A stretch of DNA of 64,000 nt from Bacteroidales bacterium (GCA_028282785.1 JANQHE010000037.1:270856-334855); one strand, 5' to 3'; counted from the stretch's first letter, positions 17,316-26,865 are shown. Numbers and translations: made by a program. Notes: a model not told the origin generated them from the letters alone.

Positions 17316-19277
17316 TTAATGTTGTTTTTCAGGTTTAATTAATAGTTCTTCGGACCTGATTTTTTCGAACTGAAAAGGATTTTTTAATTTTTGCACGTAA
17401 CCATTGGTATAAGTAACAGTTAGCGTGTCTTTTGAAATGCTATTCCAAATATTTTCCGGATTTGTTATGGTATTTACATATTCAATTTCTGCAATTGGGT
17501 AATCACCGGCATAATAAGTTTTAACCCTTACTATGCCAGTATCATTTCGGGCAATATCATTTCTTAAATGAGCGCCCATTTGTTGATTTTTCCTATAACC
17601 TAAAACTTTTACCCGAAAGGTCTCAATATCTCTTTGTTCGTAATTCTCATAATTATTGCAGGTAGCATTGTATGCTTTAAACATTTTTAGCATAAAATCC
17701 ACACGTGAAATTTTTTCCTTTAACAGATCAATTGATACCACTTCGAAATTAAGATCTTCGGTATACTCAATACCCTCTTCCATAAATATAATCTCATCTT
17801 TTTCGATAAAATCTTTCAAATTATTTAAAATAAGCGGAGACTGGTCCATAAATAATTTTAGGTTAACAGGTTCTCCATACATCGACTCATATCCGAATAC
17901 AGTATGCTCCGAATATTGCGATAAAAGAATATTCATAAAATAAGTATCGTAGGCATCGAAAAAGTTGTTTACTTTAACATTAACAATTACTAAAGAGTCT
18001 AAATCCAAACCAGGCTCTATATTTAACATTTTTGCCGGATTAAATATAGCTTCCTTAATTTCAGCAGGTTCTATGCGTTGTGGGTCATAAAGAACTTTTA
18101 CTCGATGTTTATCAACGTATGTTGCTGCTCCGACCACTCCGGGAACCTGCTTCATCTGTTCAACAAATGACATGGAACTACCATAACATTTTACATCTCG
18201 TAAATTATCCATGGTAAATGTTTCGGAATATTCTTTCTGTAATCCATCACCCCAGAATATATTTACTGTTGGTAGCTTAAACTGTTTACCAAGAAAAAGG
18301 CCTATTACTAATAATATAGCTACAATTAAAGTAGGTAACCATACTAATTTCTTTTTAGGTTGATTAACCCCGATTGATCCTTTCACATGACAAACCGATA
18401 CACATTCACCGCACATGTTACAATCGATATGATTAACTTTGGTATATTCCGTTACAGGAATTCCCTGAGGGCAGCTTTTGTCGCATTTTTTACAGTCGAT
18501 ACAAGTTTCTTCGTCTCTAACAATTTTAATAAGCTGCAATTTTTCAATTGGGTTATTTAATATTTCCTGAATGTATCCTATTATCGATATCGACAATACA
18601 AACCAGAATAAGCTTAGTTTAACTCCCGTCCACAGCAGAATTACATAAATAAAAGCAAGTATAATAAATGCCCAGTAGTTTTTAAAAATATTGGATAGTG
18701 CTCCCAACGGGCATGCATATTTGCACCAGAACATTCTTATGAAAAAGGACCCGACAAAAACAGTTGCTATCGAGATAATTGCCATCCATACGTTTACATC
18801 ATCATTAAATCCGGTTGCAATAGCATAGAACGGATCAAATTTTTTACAAAATAATTCTGAGGTTTCCAGTGTAAAATAAAATATGATTGCCAATAAAGCG
18901 TATTTTATAATTCTTAATGCTTTATCTGTAATTCCTTTGGGTGTAAAATTAACTTTTAATTTTCTGCCTTGTTTTGAGATAAACTCTGTTACGGTTCCGA
19001 TAGGACATATATTTGAGCAAAATAATTTGCTAAATAAAATAATACTTACAAATAATATTATTCCCATGCCAATTTGCTTAGAAGTCATTGAGCATGCTAA
19101 AGATTCATTCTCTATAAAACTTCCCAATGCCATAATTCCTCCAAATGGACAATATGCTTCAAAATCAACATAATTCATTTGTATAAAAAAGTCGTATGCT
19201 AACACGAACAGTATTCCTAAAATACTAAGCTGGGATAATAATCTGAATAGGTTAAAGTTTATTAATTTACGTTTCAT
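17316..19277 (-). CDS. membrane polyferredoxin (NapH/FixG-like) with degenerate HMA-like domain
   Basis: This 653-residue protein has several transmembrane segments in the first ~235 residues, interleaved with cysteine motifs (CSNICPIG at 87-94, CKYACPLG at 185-192). A double 4Fe-4S ferredoxin follows: Cys259-262-265-269 and Cys286-289-292-296. After another membrane segment (~311-330) lies a ~50-residue stretch (~361-412) with the beta-alpha-beta pattern of a heavy-metal-associated domain (FVEQMKQVPGVVGAATYVD, then HRVKVLYDPQ), but with one cysteine (C364) in place of CxxC. The last 240 residues are unassigned. Such proteins move electrons from cytoplasmic donors across the membrane. Being coupled to an exported protease and SusCD, it may supply reductant to the periplasm. 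Confidence 0.85.
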   Translation of the reverse strand: MKRKLINFNLFRLLSQLSILGILFVLAYDFFIQMNYVDFEAYCPFGGIMALGSFIENESLACSMTSKQIGMGIILFVSIILFSKLFCSNICPIGTVTEFISKQGRKLKVNFTPKGITDKALRIIKYALLAIIFYFTLETSELFCKKFDPFYAIATGFNDDVNVWMAIISIATVFVGSFFIRMFWCKYACPLGALSNIFKNYWAFIILAFIYVILLWTGVKLSLFWFVLSISIIGYIQEILNNPIEKLQLIKIVRDEETCIDCKKCDKSCPQGIPVTEYTKVNHIDCNMCGECVSVCHVKGSIGVNQPKKKLVWLPTLIVAILLVIGLFLGKQFKLPTVNIFWGDGLQKEYSETFTMDNLRDVKCYGSSMSFVEQMKQVPGVVGAATYVDKHRVKVLYDPQRIEPAEIKEAIFNPAKMLNIEPGLDLDSLVIVNVKVNNFFDAYDTYFMNILLSQYSEHTVFGYESMYGEPVNLKLFMDQSPLILNNLKDFIEKDEIIFMEEGIEYTEDLNFEVVSIDLLKEKISRVDFMLKMFKAYNATCNNYENYEQRDIETFRVKVLGYRKNQQMGAHLRNDIARNDTGIVRVKTYYAGDYPIAEIEYVNTITNPENIWNSISKDTLTVTYTNGYVQKLKNPFQFEKIRSEELLIKPEKQH

Positions 19278-19363
19278 AATGGCATATAGCTTTCCTGCAA
19301 AGCGAAAAATCGCTTCATTTAAAAATTTTTAAATCTGTTTTAATTAAAGACTAGTTTACTATG

Positions 19364-19789
19364 TTATTCTGACTCTGAGTCAAATACCGAAATTGATTTT
19401 GACTTATTAATCAGAAAATGATCATTCATCATACTTTCGATAATTTGTTCCCTTCTATTTTCTTTACCTATCTGAATGGCTCCACCAAATTGTTTAAAAA
19501 ATAAAAGTCCCAAAAACATCCCGGTAATGATAAGTGATGATACGTTCCTTAAGCGAATAATAAATTGTTTATTATAAAATGGTTTAGTTTGCCTATTTTC
19601 AAGTCGCTGTTTTACTTTTGTATAGAAAAATGGGTTGGTTTCGGTTAATTTATCTTTTCCAACCTCTTCAATTTGTTTATCGATATTTAAAAGAATCTCC
19701 TTACAACTTTCACAAAACTCAACATGATCGAGACTATTCGAACTCATTTTACCTTTTGTTATTTCTTTTAAAAAATCCTTACAGTTCAT
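19364..19789 (-). CDS. zinc-finger anti-sigma factor
   Basis: The 141-residue protein has an N-terminal ZAS-like motif with Cys3 and H22-x3-C26-x2-C29 (HVEFCESC), followed by one membrane segment at ~81-103 and a short periplasmic tail. This is the layout of a membrane-anchored anti-sigma factor that holds an ECF sigma factor. It is the third gene after the sigma and sensor genes, 72 bp downstream of the sensor, and has its own copy of the bipartite promoter motif. That suggests negative feedback: the sigma factor raises its own inhibitor together with the rest of the operon. Confidence 0.8.
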   Translation of the reverse strand: MNCKDFLKEITKGKMSSNSLDHVEFCESCKEILLNIDKQIEEVGKDKLTETNPFFYTKVKQRLENRQTKPFYNKQFIIRLRNVSSLIITGMFLGLLFFKQFGGAIQIGKENRREQIIESMMNDHFLINKSKSISVFDSESE

Positions 19790-19807
19790 TTTTCAAATCC
19801 TTTTAAC

Positions 19808-19839
19808 AATAAGACAACAATTTTTTTAAAAACTTGCGC
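19808..19839 (-). promoter_or_regulatory. candidate ECF promoter of the anti-sigma operon
   Basis: On the minus strand this reads GCGCAAGTTTTT, nine bases, then GTTGTCTTATT, ending 18 bases before the anti-sigma ATG. The same two boxes with exactly the same nine-base spacer occur before the sigma gene at 20977-21008. The two-box form and position suit a promoter read by the ECF factor itself. Confidence 0.75.
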
Positions 19840-19861
19840 AAAAATTAAAAAAAATTAATTT

Positions 19862-20374
19862 TTATTTAACACTCTGAATATCTGTTTTATGAGGGCAATT
19901 TGGATCGGAACAATCTTCACACGCACCAATCTGCAGCATTTCTTTAATTAATTGTTGAAATTTTATTTCCTGTTCTTGAGTACATATCGACTTTATGTTT
20001 AAAAAATGTCTTGCGGTGAATACTTTCAGTCCTGTGTGAAGCCGGCCGTTTGCTCGACTTATTGAATCCAACTTAGTAAGCGAAGGCTCAGGTTTTGACA
20101 ATTCAAGAAGAAAACCATAATGATTTATACATGTTAATTCTTCATTTCTTTTATATCCTTTCATCACTTTTTCGTTAAGAGACAGATATTCCTTATATTG
20201 CTCCTCAGAAAACCCGAGTTCTTTTTTAATAAATTCGTCAGTATTGGTTTGATAATTCAAGTTTTTTTCGGAACGAAATCCGGAATGGCTCAGATATATT
20301 GCGCCAAATATAGTTAGATTGGCAACCAATAAAATGATATTTAATTTACTTATATAATTATTCAACTTCTTCAT
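19862..20374 (-). CDS. CnrX/Spy-like periplasmic metal-sensor protein
   Basis: From the ATG at 20374 (a TTG lies two codons upstream) the protein is 170 residues. It has an N-terminal membrane anchor or signal (~10-30) and then helices with the LGFSEEQYKEYLSLNEKVMK pattern of the Spy/CpxP/CnrX helical hairpins. The C-terminal tail is rich in cysteine and histidine (GACEDCSDPNCPHK), a plausible metal site. In the CnrYXH system of Cupriavidus, CnrX senses nickel or cobalt in the periplasm and releases the sigma factor from its anti-sigma partner. The gene order sigma-sensor-anti-sigma here matches that logic. Which metal or oxidant is sensed cannot be read from the sequence. Confidence 0.75.
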   Translation of the reverse strand: MKKLNNYISKLNIILLVANLTIFGAIYLSHSGFRSEKNLNYQTNTDEFIKKELGFSEEQYKEYLSLNEKVMKGYKRNEELTCINHYGFLLELSKPEPSLTKLDSISRANGRLHTGLKVFTARHFLNIKSICTQEQEIKFQQLIKEMLQIGACEDCSDPNCPHKTDIQSVK

Positions 20375-20383
20375 TTTCAACTA

Positions 20384-20956
20384 TTATTTTATAAAATATT
20401 GAACTAGTTTTTTCTTAAGGTTCTGTTTTGCTCTAAATATAAGAGATTCCACTGAACTTAATGAAAGACCCATTATTTCCGCAATTTCTTTATAAGAAAC
20501 ATCTTCGTATTTATGTAAAGTAAATGCGATTTTTTGATTGTTAGGTAAATTTTCCAAAGCCTTTTTAATGATTTGTTTATCTTCAATTAACTCTAGCCTT
20601 CGCTGTGGTTTAGTATTTATATCATTCGATTTTTCGTAATCACTTGTTTCAACACCATTAAAAGCATCTTCAATCTTAGTGAAAAACTTTCTAAATTTAT
20701 TTTTCTTTGATGCATTTATAGATTTATTAATAGCAATACGATACAACCATGTAAAAATTTTTGAATCTCCTCTAAATTTATTAATTGATTCGTATACTTC
20801 TACAAATACATCCTGAGCGACATCTTCGGCTTCATTATAATCATGCAATAGACCATAACAAGTATTTATTACCATGTCCTGGTAATTTTCTACTAATTCC
20901 CTAAAAGCTGATTCATCTCGATTCTTAATACGTTCAACAAGCTTTCTATCTTCCAT
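20384..20956 (-). CDS. ECF RNA polymerase sigma factor
   Basis: The 190-residue product from the ATG at 20956 (a TTG one codon upstream is less likely) has region 2 (AFRELVENYQDMVINTCYG, DYNEAEDVAQDVFVEVYE, FTWLYRIAINKSIN) and region 4 (LPNNQKIAFTLHKYEDVSYK, EIAEIMGLSLSSVESLIFRA). Length and spacing are normal for a RpoE/SigW-like ECF factor. It is the first gene of the long minus-strand locus, followed after nine bases by the sensor gene. A bipartite motif repeated before the anti-sigma gene lies 21 bases before its start, which indicates autoregulation. Confidence 0.93.
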   Translation of the reverse strand: MEDRKLVERIKNRDESAFRELVENYQDMVINTCYGLLHDYNEAEDVAQDVFVEVYESINKFRGDSKIFTWLYRIAINKSINASKKNKFRKFFTKIEDAFNGVETSDYEKSNDINTKPQRRLELIEDKQIIKKALENLPNNQKIAFTLHKYEDVSYKEIAEIMGLSLSSVESLIFRAKQNLKKKLVQYFIK

Positions 20957-20976
20957 CAATGAAATTTACTCATAAT

Positions 20977-21008
20977 AATAAGACAACTGATAAACTAAAA
21001 ACTTGTGC
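20977..21008 (-). promoter_or_regulatory. candidate autoregulated ECF promoter
   Basis: On the minus strand this reads GCACAAGTTTTT, nine bases, then GTTGTCTTATT. It differs from the copy at 19808-19839 by one base in the upstream box and none in the downstream box. It ends about 20 bases before the sigma factor ATG. Confidence 0.75.
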
Positions 21009-22337
21009 TTATATAATTATTTTCCATATGATTTCTGTTAATATCATTATATTATGTATATATTAAACTCTAATAAGAAGGTTTTCGAGGGTGTAAATTT
21101 AATTAAATGTTAAACAATAATTTGATTAAAGTCAGTTATTAATTTAGCCTTTTCAATAAAAAATGATTTTCAACTAATTTATTATTCAAGCTATTAAATA
21201 AATCTAATTTTAAGCAAGTTTCTAAAGCAAAACCAGCCTCATCTTTAATTGGGATTTAGCTACGCAGCTAACTTATTTATTGTTATTATAATGTTTTTTT
21301 CATTTATAATTTACTTTCTTCGGTACAGAATATAAAGTAATATTGATTATCTGTTACTTACGCCATTCAAGCAACAAATAAGCACAAGTTTAATGAGAAA
21401 AAGTGTTATTTATAGGAAAATATCGTAAACAATGTTTTTTACTCTTTATTCACCTCTTTACAAATTTAATATGTTCTATTTACAACTGCGTAAAATGTCA
21501 AATCTCGTTAGGTAAGTTTAAATTTCTGTATCGAATTATTCCAGATTTTTTAAATAAAATTGAACGCTTTGTTTAAACAAAGAAAGGGAAAGTTTTTTAC
21601 AGCAATGGAGCTTATAAGAGAAATTTATCGATAAAGTTTAATAAATTTTAGAATTGTTACAATGTAGACAGTATGTTATTTGAAGTTACAAAACTATTCA
21701 GAAGTGGAAAGGTATCATTCGCAAAGAATCATGCTTAACTACACAAGTTATAGCATGACTTATTATGGATACAAATATAATGTTGTTCTATAAAGCGAAG
21801 TTTTAAAAGCTTTGATATAAGCATAGCGTTTGTTTATGATATCCATTATTTGCATAATATTAAAGAGTAGTTTAACGAATTTGTTATTTTAGGCGTCAAG
21901 GTTATATAAACTCCAACTATATTTGAAAGAAAAAAGATTAAATTAGAAGTGCCTATACGTAATAACCAATTTGAATATAAAAACAATTTATTTTTGGAAA
22001 ATCAAGAAAGAGAATAGAAACTTTATTTTCACAACATTGATCATCTCATGATTAGAATAAACTACGCTAAAACATTCAATAATTTTAAAACCAGAATATT
22101 ATCAAAAATGAATTCACTTACTATAATTATATATTATTAAGTTTACTTTGATCGGAATATAACAACATGAATAATTATTGTTGTCTAAATGCTCAACTGA
22201 TTAGTAAGTTTAATTATATCTCTATCTTTCACATTTTTTTATTTTATTCATTTCCTGACAGTTAAATTATAAAATTTTATACTTTAAACGAAATATGATA
22301 TACAGATAGGATTTTATACATAGATAATTATTAATAA
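21009..22337. other. 1.3-kb intergenic region between two ECF loci
   Basis: Divergent promoter region separating the two sigma genes. It is very AT-rich with no frame resembling a protein and no tRNA-like or clear terminator structure. It is far longer than promoters need, so it may hold an unrecognised small RNA or decayed DNA; I cannot support either. Confidence 0.5.
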
Positions 22338-22925
22338 TTGCAAGTAATAGCTAAATTTATCGCAGTGAATAAGGCAAAGATTACCGATAATCATCTGTTC
22401 GAACAAATTAAAAAAGGCAATAAATTTGCGTTTGATTTGTTATTCGATAAGTATTATCAACAGTTGTGCTATTTTATCGAAACTTATACCAAAAGTAATT
22501 ATTTAGCCGAAGAATTGGTTGCCGATATTTTTGTAAACATTTGGATAAAACGAAAAAAAATAATCATTCATAGCAGCATAAAATCATATTTATATACAAG
22601 TGCAAAAAATAATGCTTTAATGCATTTACGTAAAAATAGACTTATTACAGAAGACCTTGAAAACAATAAACAAAACATAAAATACGAATCGAATCCTGAA
22701 AAGAAATTACTTAAAAAGGAAAACGAAATCAGGGTGCAAAAATTATTACAATTAATTCCCACAAAAAGCCGCCAGGTATTTATTCTTCATCGTTTAGATG
22801 GATTGCGTTATAAAGAAATAGCAGAGGTTATGTCTATATCTATAAAAACAGTAGAAAATCATATGGGGAAAGCATTAAGGATTTTACGTGAAAACCTTAA
22901 TGCCTTAAGTGATTACTTTACTTAA
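22338..22925 (+). CDS. FecI-like ECF sigma factor
   Basis: The product of ~195 residues has region 2 (FAFDLLFDKYYQQLCYFIETY, ELVADIFVNIWIKRKK) and region 4 (TKSRQVFILHRLDGLRYKEIAE, SIKTVENHMGKALRILRENL), typical of Bacteroidota FecI-like factors that pair with FecR. There is no ATG near the start: the options are TTG at 22338 and GTG at 22365, and family lengths favour one of these. It overlaps the convergent amidotransferase-like gene by 8 bp. The FecR of the same locus is more than 7 kb away on the other strand, so the usual fecI-fecR pair is split here. Confidence 0.88.
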   Translation: MQVIAKFIAVNKAKITDNHLFEQIKKGNKFAFDLLFDKYYQQLCYFIETYTKSNYLAEELVADIFVNIWIKRKKIIIHSSIKSYLYTSAKNNALMHLRKNRLITEDLENNKQNIKYESNPEKKLLKKENEIRVQKLLQLIPTKSRQVFILHRLDGLRYKEIAEVMSISIKTVENHMGKALRILRENLNALSDYFT

Positions 22926-24045
22926 GTGTTGCTAAAAATTCTATCGTTTTTTGTAACTGCTCTTTTGTTGTGCTATTTTTTTCTACTATACAGGCTTGAT
23001 GTAGATCTTTTAAAGCATCGGTATATTCTGTTTGCATTAATAAGAATGCTGCATGTTTACGCACTTCTGGTTTATCATCGCGAAGTAAGCCAACATTATA
23101 CCTTACTGCCGGACGAGATCTTAAAGCAAATAAATTATCCATTGCCTGGATTTGAACTTGTGGATCATTTTCAAAAAGTTTCCAGAAATTATCCTTTTCA
23201 TATTTTTTTAACTCTGTATCGAATATAATCGCTGAATCATTTATTTCAGGACGAATCCATTTTTCGTTATAAGAAATAAGCTCTGCCCCTGCAACATGTC
23301 GTGCCATTCTGGGAACCATCCACCGCATTCCCGGTGTCGATTCAGGGTGGCCAACCACTATTATTAAGTTTCCTTCTCCAATTTTCTCTTCTAAAATAAA
23401 AGTTTTACCTGGTGTAATTCCAGCAGGTGCAAAATCATCAGGATGAATATCTGATTTATAAGTAGCCAACTCTGTATACTCCATTGTTTCACCAACCGGA
23501 ATTAATACCGGGCCATCGTAATATTGTAAAAACAAAGACTGATTTTTTAACTCAGGAAATACTTCTGCACCCTTTTCGTTAATTTCAAACTCAACCAATC
23601 CGCGCCCACGATTGTAATGTGCCCGATCCGTAACAGAAGTGGAAGCTAACTCCAGACTTGGATATCCCTTGGTTTTGCTTAATAAATAACCGCCGGCACA
23701 AATGCCAACAACACCCTTACCTTTTGTGTGAGCAAATTCCTTAACCTTAGCAGCTACCGATTTTCCAAGATTCAATAGCTCTTTGCTACCACTTCCACCA
23801 GGAAATATTATCACATCAAAATTATCTAAATCTCCATTTTGTATTTGATAAGACTGAATTACTGAAGATTGAATCCCTACATCTATTTTAAGCGATTCCA
23901 TCGTTTCCAAAATACAAGTTACACTTGCTCCATTACCACCAAATACAGCCACTCTAATTTTATCTTCACTTTGAAGATTTGATGTTTTATTTGTACAAGA
24001 AATCAGTAATACCAAAAACAATGCATAAAATATTTTTTTTATCAT
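22918..24045 (-). CDS. lipoprotein with BPL_N/type 1 glutamine amidotransferase-like domain
   Basis: This 375-residue protein has a lipobox LLISC (Cys17). Residues ~30-250 form a Rossmann-like BPL_N/GATase1 domain with VAVFGGNGAS, VIIFPGGSGS and the nucleophile elbow GICAGGYL (Cys116). The C-terminal ~100 residues look like HEAT-type helices (IQAMDNLFALRSRPAVRYNV, PEVRKHAAFLLMQ). BPL_N proteins are named for the N-terminal region of eukaryotic biotin ligases and their reaction is not established. It is the last gene of the protease/SusCD operon, 37 bp after the Ntn-hydrolase gene, so a role in peptide or amide metabolism is possible. Confidence 0.8.
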   Translation of the reverse strand: MIKKIFYALFLVLLISCTNKTSNLQSEDKIRVAVFGGNGASVTCILETMESLKIDVGIQSSVIQSYQIQNGDLDNFDVIIFPGGSGSKELLNLGKSVAAKVKEFAHTKGKGVVGICAGGYLLSKTKGYPSLELASTSVTDRAHYNRGRGLVEFEINEKGAEVFPELKNQSLFLQYYDGPVLIPVGETMEYTELATYKSDIHPDDFAPAGITPGKTFILEEKIGEGNLIIVVGHPESTPGMRWMVPRMARHVAGAELISYNEKWIRPEINDSAIIFDTELKKYEKDNFWKLFENDPQVQIQAMDNLFALRSRPAVRYNVGLLRDDKPEVRKHAAFLLMQTEYTDALKDLHQACIVEKNSTTKEQLQKTIEFLATLK

Positions 24046-24082
24046 ATCTATACTATGACTTAAACTTATTAGATTTAATGAT

Positions 24083-25336
24083 TTACATATCTATATTAAA
24101 ATTATCCTTATAAGACTGTTTAACAAAATTATTAAGCCATTCGTTAAACTCCTTCATTTCACTCGGTTGGACACCCTTTTTTCGCCATTCTTTGATCTTT
24201 TCATTTGTTTTTGAAAATATTATATCTTCATCAGCCTTTATTTTCTGGCGAATACCAGTTTTGTCGGCATTTACTAAAGCATTGATATCAATATAATACT
24301 TCGAAGCAAATTTCCCCCACCTAATAGGAAAAACTTCATTTTTTAACCTTAATGCAGCATTACAAATTGGAGAATCATCTATTTCCACATCAAGCTGTAA
24401 AACATCCGGGAAATCGTTTTTTGCCTTAAGCCAGGTTGGAACTACTATGGATGCTAATGGAAATCCAACCGCTGACCACATGGTTGCATTATCAGGACTC
24501 TCTCCTTTCATAACTCCTTGAATTACACAAGCCGAAGCAGTACTTTTTCGTGGAATAAAATCGTGAAAAAATGTATAAGTAGAATTATTTTCTGGTATGG
24601 TTCTATATTGTTCGTATAAATCAATATTAAGCAAGGAATGTTTTAATCCCCTGGTTACATCCTGCATAATAAACTGAACATCAAAAGTATTAGTAGATAC
24701 TGCATTATAAAACAAATTATCAACAGTATTTTGTCTTATATAACCACTGCTTTCATCACCAAAACTGCCCGAAAATGAATAATTTGCACGAATGATATAT
24801 CCAAAAGGTGCAACCGTGTGATCATTAGCATCAAATTTTTCATATCCATAATAACCTAACTCGAAAAGTGCAGCTCCGCCCTTTCCATCAATTACTCCAA
24901 AATTGCCTTCTAAACGGGTAGGCTTTTCCATTTGATCCAAATACTCTTGAAATTCTTCTACCGTTGAGAAATTGGAAAGTGCATACTTTATTAGTCTTCC
25001 TTCCAGTCCTGAATGTTTTGCGGTATCACCAATCGTTAGGTTATACGAATTTGAATTCATAATGGCAAAGCCAGTTTCATTCATTCCTATCCAAATACTT
25101 TTTCCTTTATAATCTTTTGAGTTTACCAAGCCCATATGGGCATATTTAGTATCATCGAAATACATTATTTTATTGTTAACAGCCCATGTATCACGGTTTT
25201 TCCATAACATAGGCCTTCCATCTTTCGTATATTTACCCGATACCACAGCTATAGTACATGCACTAACTTCTAACGTAGTAAAAGTAATCAACAAGGTAAT
25301 TTGAGCTAAGATAAATACTCCAGCGATATTCTTCAT
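24083..25336 (-). CDS. exported C45-like Ntn-hydrolase (linear amide C-N hydrolase)
   Basis: The 417-residue protein has a signal peptide whose predicted cleavage (VSA|C) would expose Cys27 as the N-terminal nucleophile. CTIAVVSGKYTKDGRPMLWK followed by NRD fits the start of the C45/acyl-CoA:6-APA acyltransferase-like and choloylglycine-hydrolase-like Ntn families. Conserved later blocks include GMNETGFAIMNSNSY and LEGNFGVIDGKGGAALFE. It is predicted to cut a linear amide bond in the periplasm. Its place directly after susD in a protease-rich operon suggests that it acts on imported peptides or N-acylated amino acids; the substrate is unknown. Confidence 0.85.
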   Translation of the reverse strand: MKNIAGVFILAQITLLITFTTLEVSACTIAVVSGKYTKDGRPMLWKNRDTWAVNNKIMYFDDTKYAHMGLVNSKDYKGKSIWIGMNETGFAIMNSNSYNLTIGDTAKHSGLEGRLIKYALSNFSTVEEFQEYLDQMEKPTRLEGNFGVIDGKGGAALFELGYYGYEKFDANDHTVAPFGYIIRANYSFSGSFGDESSGYIRQNTVDNLFYNAVSTNTFDVQFIMQDVTRGLKHSLLNIDLYEQYRTIPENNSTYTFFHDFIPRKSTASACVIQGVMKGESPDNATMWSAVGFPLASIVVPTWLKAKNDFPDVLQLDVEIDDSPICNAALRLKNEVFPIRWGKFASKYYIDINALVNADKTGIRQKIKADEDIIFSKTNEKIKEWRKKGVQPSEMKEFNEWLNNFVKQSYKDNFNIDM

Positions 25337-25357
25337 TCTTTAATTTTTTATTGATTT

Positions 25358-26851
25358 TTATTTTTCCAGAAACCAACCCCCATTTGAAACATTTATACCA
25401 TCCGCATTTTCTACACCACCAAAGGTGTAAATATCATCCTGCAATAACATGAGCTGTTTTGCAGGAATAGGAAAATGCAACATAGTACCTTCTTGTAACA
25501 TATTGCGTCTTCTCATATCGAAAAATGCAATTCCAAATCCTGTGGCAATTAACTCAATATCACGTTCATAGAATATTGCATCTAATACTTCCGATTTTGT
25601 CGAAGTTAATGGAAGCAGTGATAATTGCCCACGAGTAACTCTACTTCCATTATTTATAATGTCAATAGCTTCAGGTATACGATTTAAGTGAACAAGGGCT
25701 TCTGCTTTGAAAAGATTGTTTTCTTCGAGACTAAACTCCACAAGCTCACCTGTATTAACGCCCGTAACATATTTATAATCGATACGGGCATATTCGTAAT
25801 TTGAAAAATGATAATAACCCCTTTCTGGTTTCATGTTAATTACAGAAACATAATTAAAATCACTTTCAAGTCGAGCATCTGCAGAACTTGCTTTAGGTGT
25901 AGGTTCTGTACCATCATCGGGATATCGCCATACATAATCCGGATCCATTAGATTAATAATTCTTAAATCAATTTTTGCCCAATCAGGACGAATAGTATAA
26001 TTTAAAAACCAGTTTTTCCATTTTACATTATCCATATAAGGTGCCAGATCGGTCTGTATACCCTGATCAGCATGATCGTAAACCGCTTGCCAATCTATTA
26101 CTTCATTTTGATCGGCATTACGCGATTTGTACACTAAAAACCTTGCAGCATACGCATGAGCTAACTGCTCTAATTCATCGTTTGAAACATCTGTAGTACT
26201 AAACCAACTACCCGGTGTTGTAAAGTTATTACTCTCACAAATTTCAATACTTTTTTCCAAGGATTTAATTGCTTCATCAATAACCGATTCGTATGGGGAC
26301 GTAGTAACTTTTTCAATTTCATCAATAGGCACTTCATCGGTTACAATATAAGCTTTATCGTATACCAAACCCAGGTATCCCAAGCACAATCCTTGTACAA
26401 AATAGCAATTAGCACGTACCATTTCTGTATCATCACCATCATCTCCAATTTCCATTCCACCATTAATAATACTTAAAACATCATTTACCTGTGCTAGATT
26501 TCCATATAATTCTTCCCAATAGGTTTCGAAAATATATGCGTAAGTGTAAGTTACATCATTATTAAATGCCATTCGTGGTTCTGATGATAAGTCGAGCATG
26601 CCACTATTTGCCCAGGAGCAAGTTCCTTGATCAGCCATTACCCACATTGACATACGCGGAGAAATACTCGAGGTATTTGTCATGTAATAATGAAAAAAAC
26701 CTCCCGAGGCAACATTATAAACATTATCAGGATCGCTAAAAACGATATCCAAACCAGGATAATTCTTATACTCAATATCCAAATCCTGACAAGCAGAAAT
26801 AATTAAAAATAAAACACTTATAATTCCAATAATTTTATATCGAATTTTCAT
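25358..26851 (-). CDS. SusD/RagB-family outer-membrane lipoprotein
   Basis: The 497-residue protein has a lipobox IISAC (Cys21). The conserved SusD features are ANCYFVQGLCLGYLGLVYDKAY in the N-terminal helices, and near the end the EAL...LNRIPEAIDIINNGSR segment with DAIFYERDIELIATGFGIAF and FDMRRRN. It starts 14 bp after the partner susC. It resembles SusD members from loci that handle peptides or small molecules as much as glycan ones, so the ligand cannot be told from sequence. Confidence 0.93.
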   Translation of the reverse strand: MKIRYKIIGIISVLFLIISACQDLDIEYKNYPGLDIVFSDPDNVYNVASGGFFHYYMTNTSSISPRMSMWVMADQGTCSWANSGMLDLSSEPRMAFNNDVTYTYAYIFETYWEELYGNLAQVNDVLSIINGGMEIGDDGDDTEMVRANCYFVQGLCLGYLGLVYDKAYIVTDEVPIDEIEKVTTSPYESVIDEAIKSLEKSIEICESNNFTTPGSWFSTTDVSNDELEQLAHAYAARFLVYKSRNADQNEVIDWQAVYDHADQGIQTDLAPYMDNVKWKNWFLNYTIRPDWAKIDLRIINLMDPDYVWRYPDDGTEPTPKASSADARLESDFNYVSVINMKPERGYYHFSNYEYARIDYKYVTGVNTGELVEFSLEENNLFKAEALVHLNRIPEAIDIINNGSRVTRGQLSLLPLTSTKSEVLDAIFYERDIELIATGFGIAFFDMRRRNMLQEGTMLHFPIPAKQLMLLQDDIYTFGGVENADGINVSNGGWFLEK

Positions 26852-26865
26852 TTTATTGATTTTCT

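Noticed and set aside
19300-19315. AAGCGA/TCGCTT hairpin between anti-sigma and polyferredoxin genes as a terminator
   Set aside because: The stem is only 6 bp and no T-run follows directly on the minus strand.
21009-22337. Possible hidden gene or small RNA in the long gap between sigma loci
   Set aside because: No frame, terminator or conserved structure supports one by eye.
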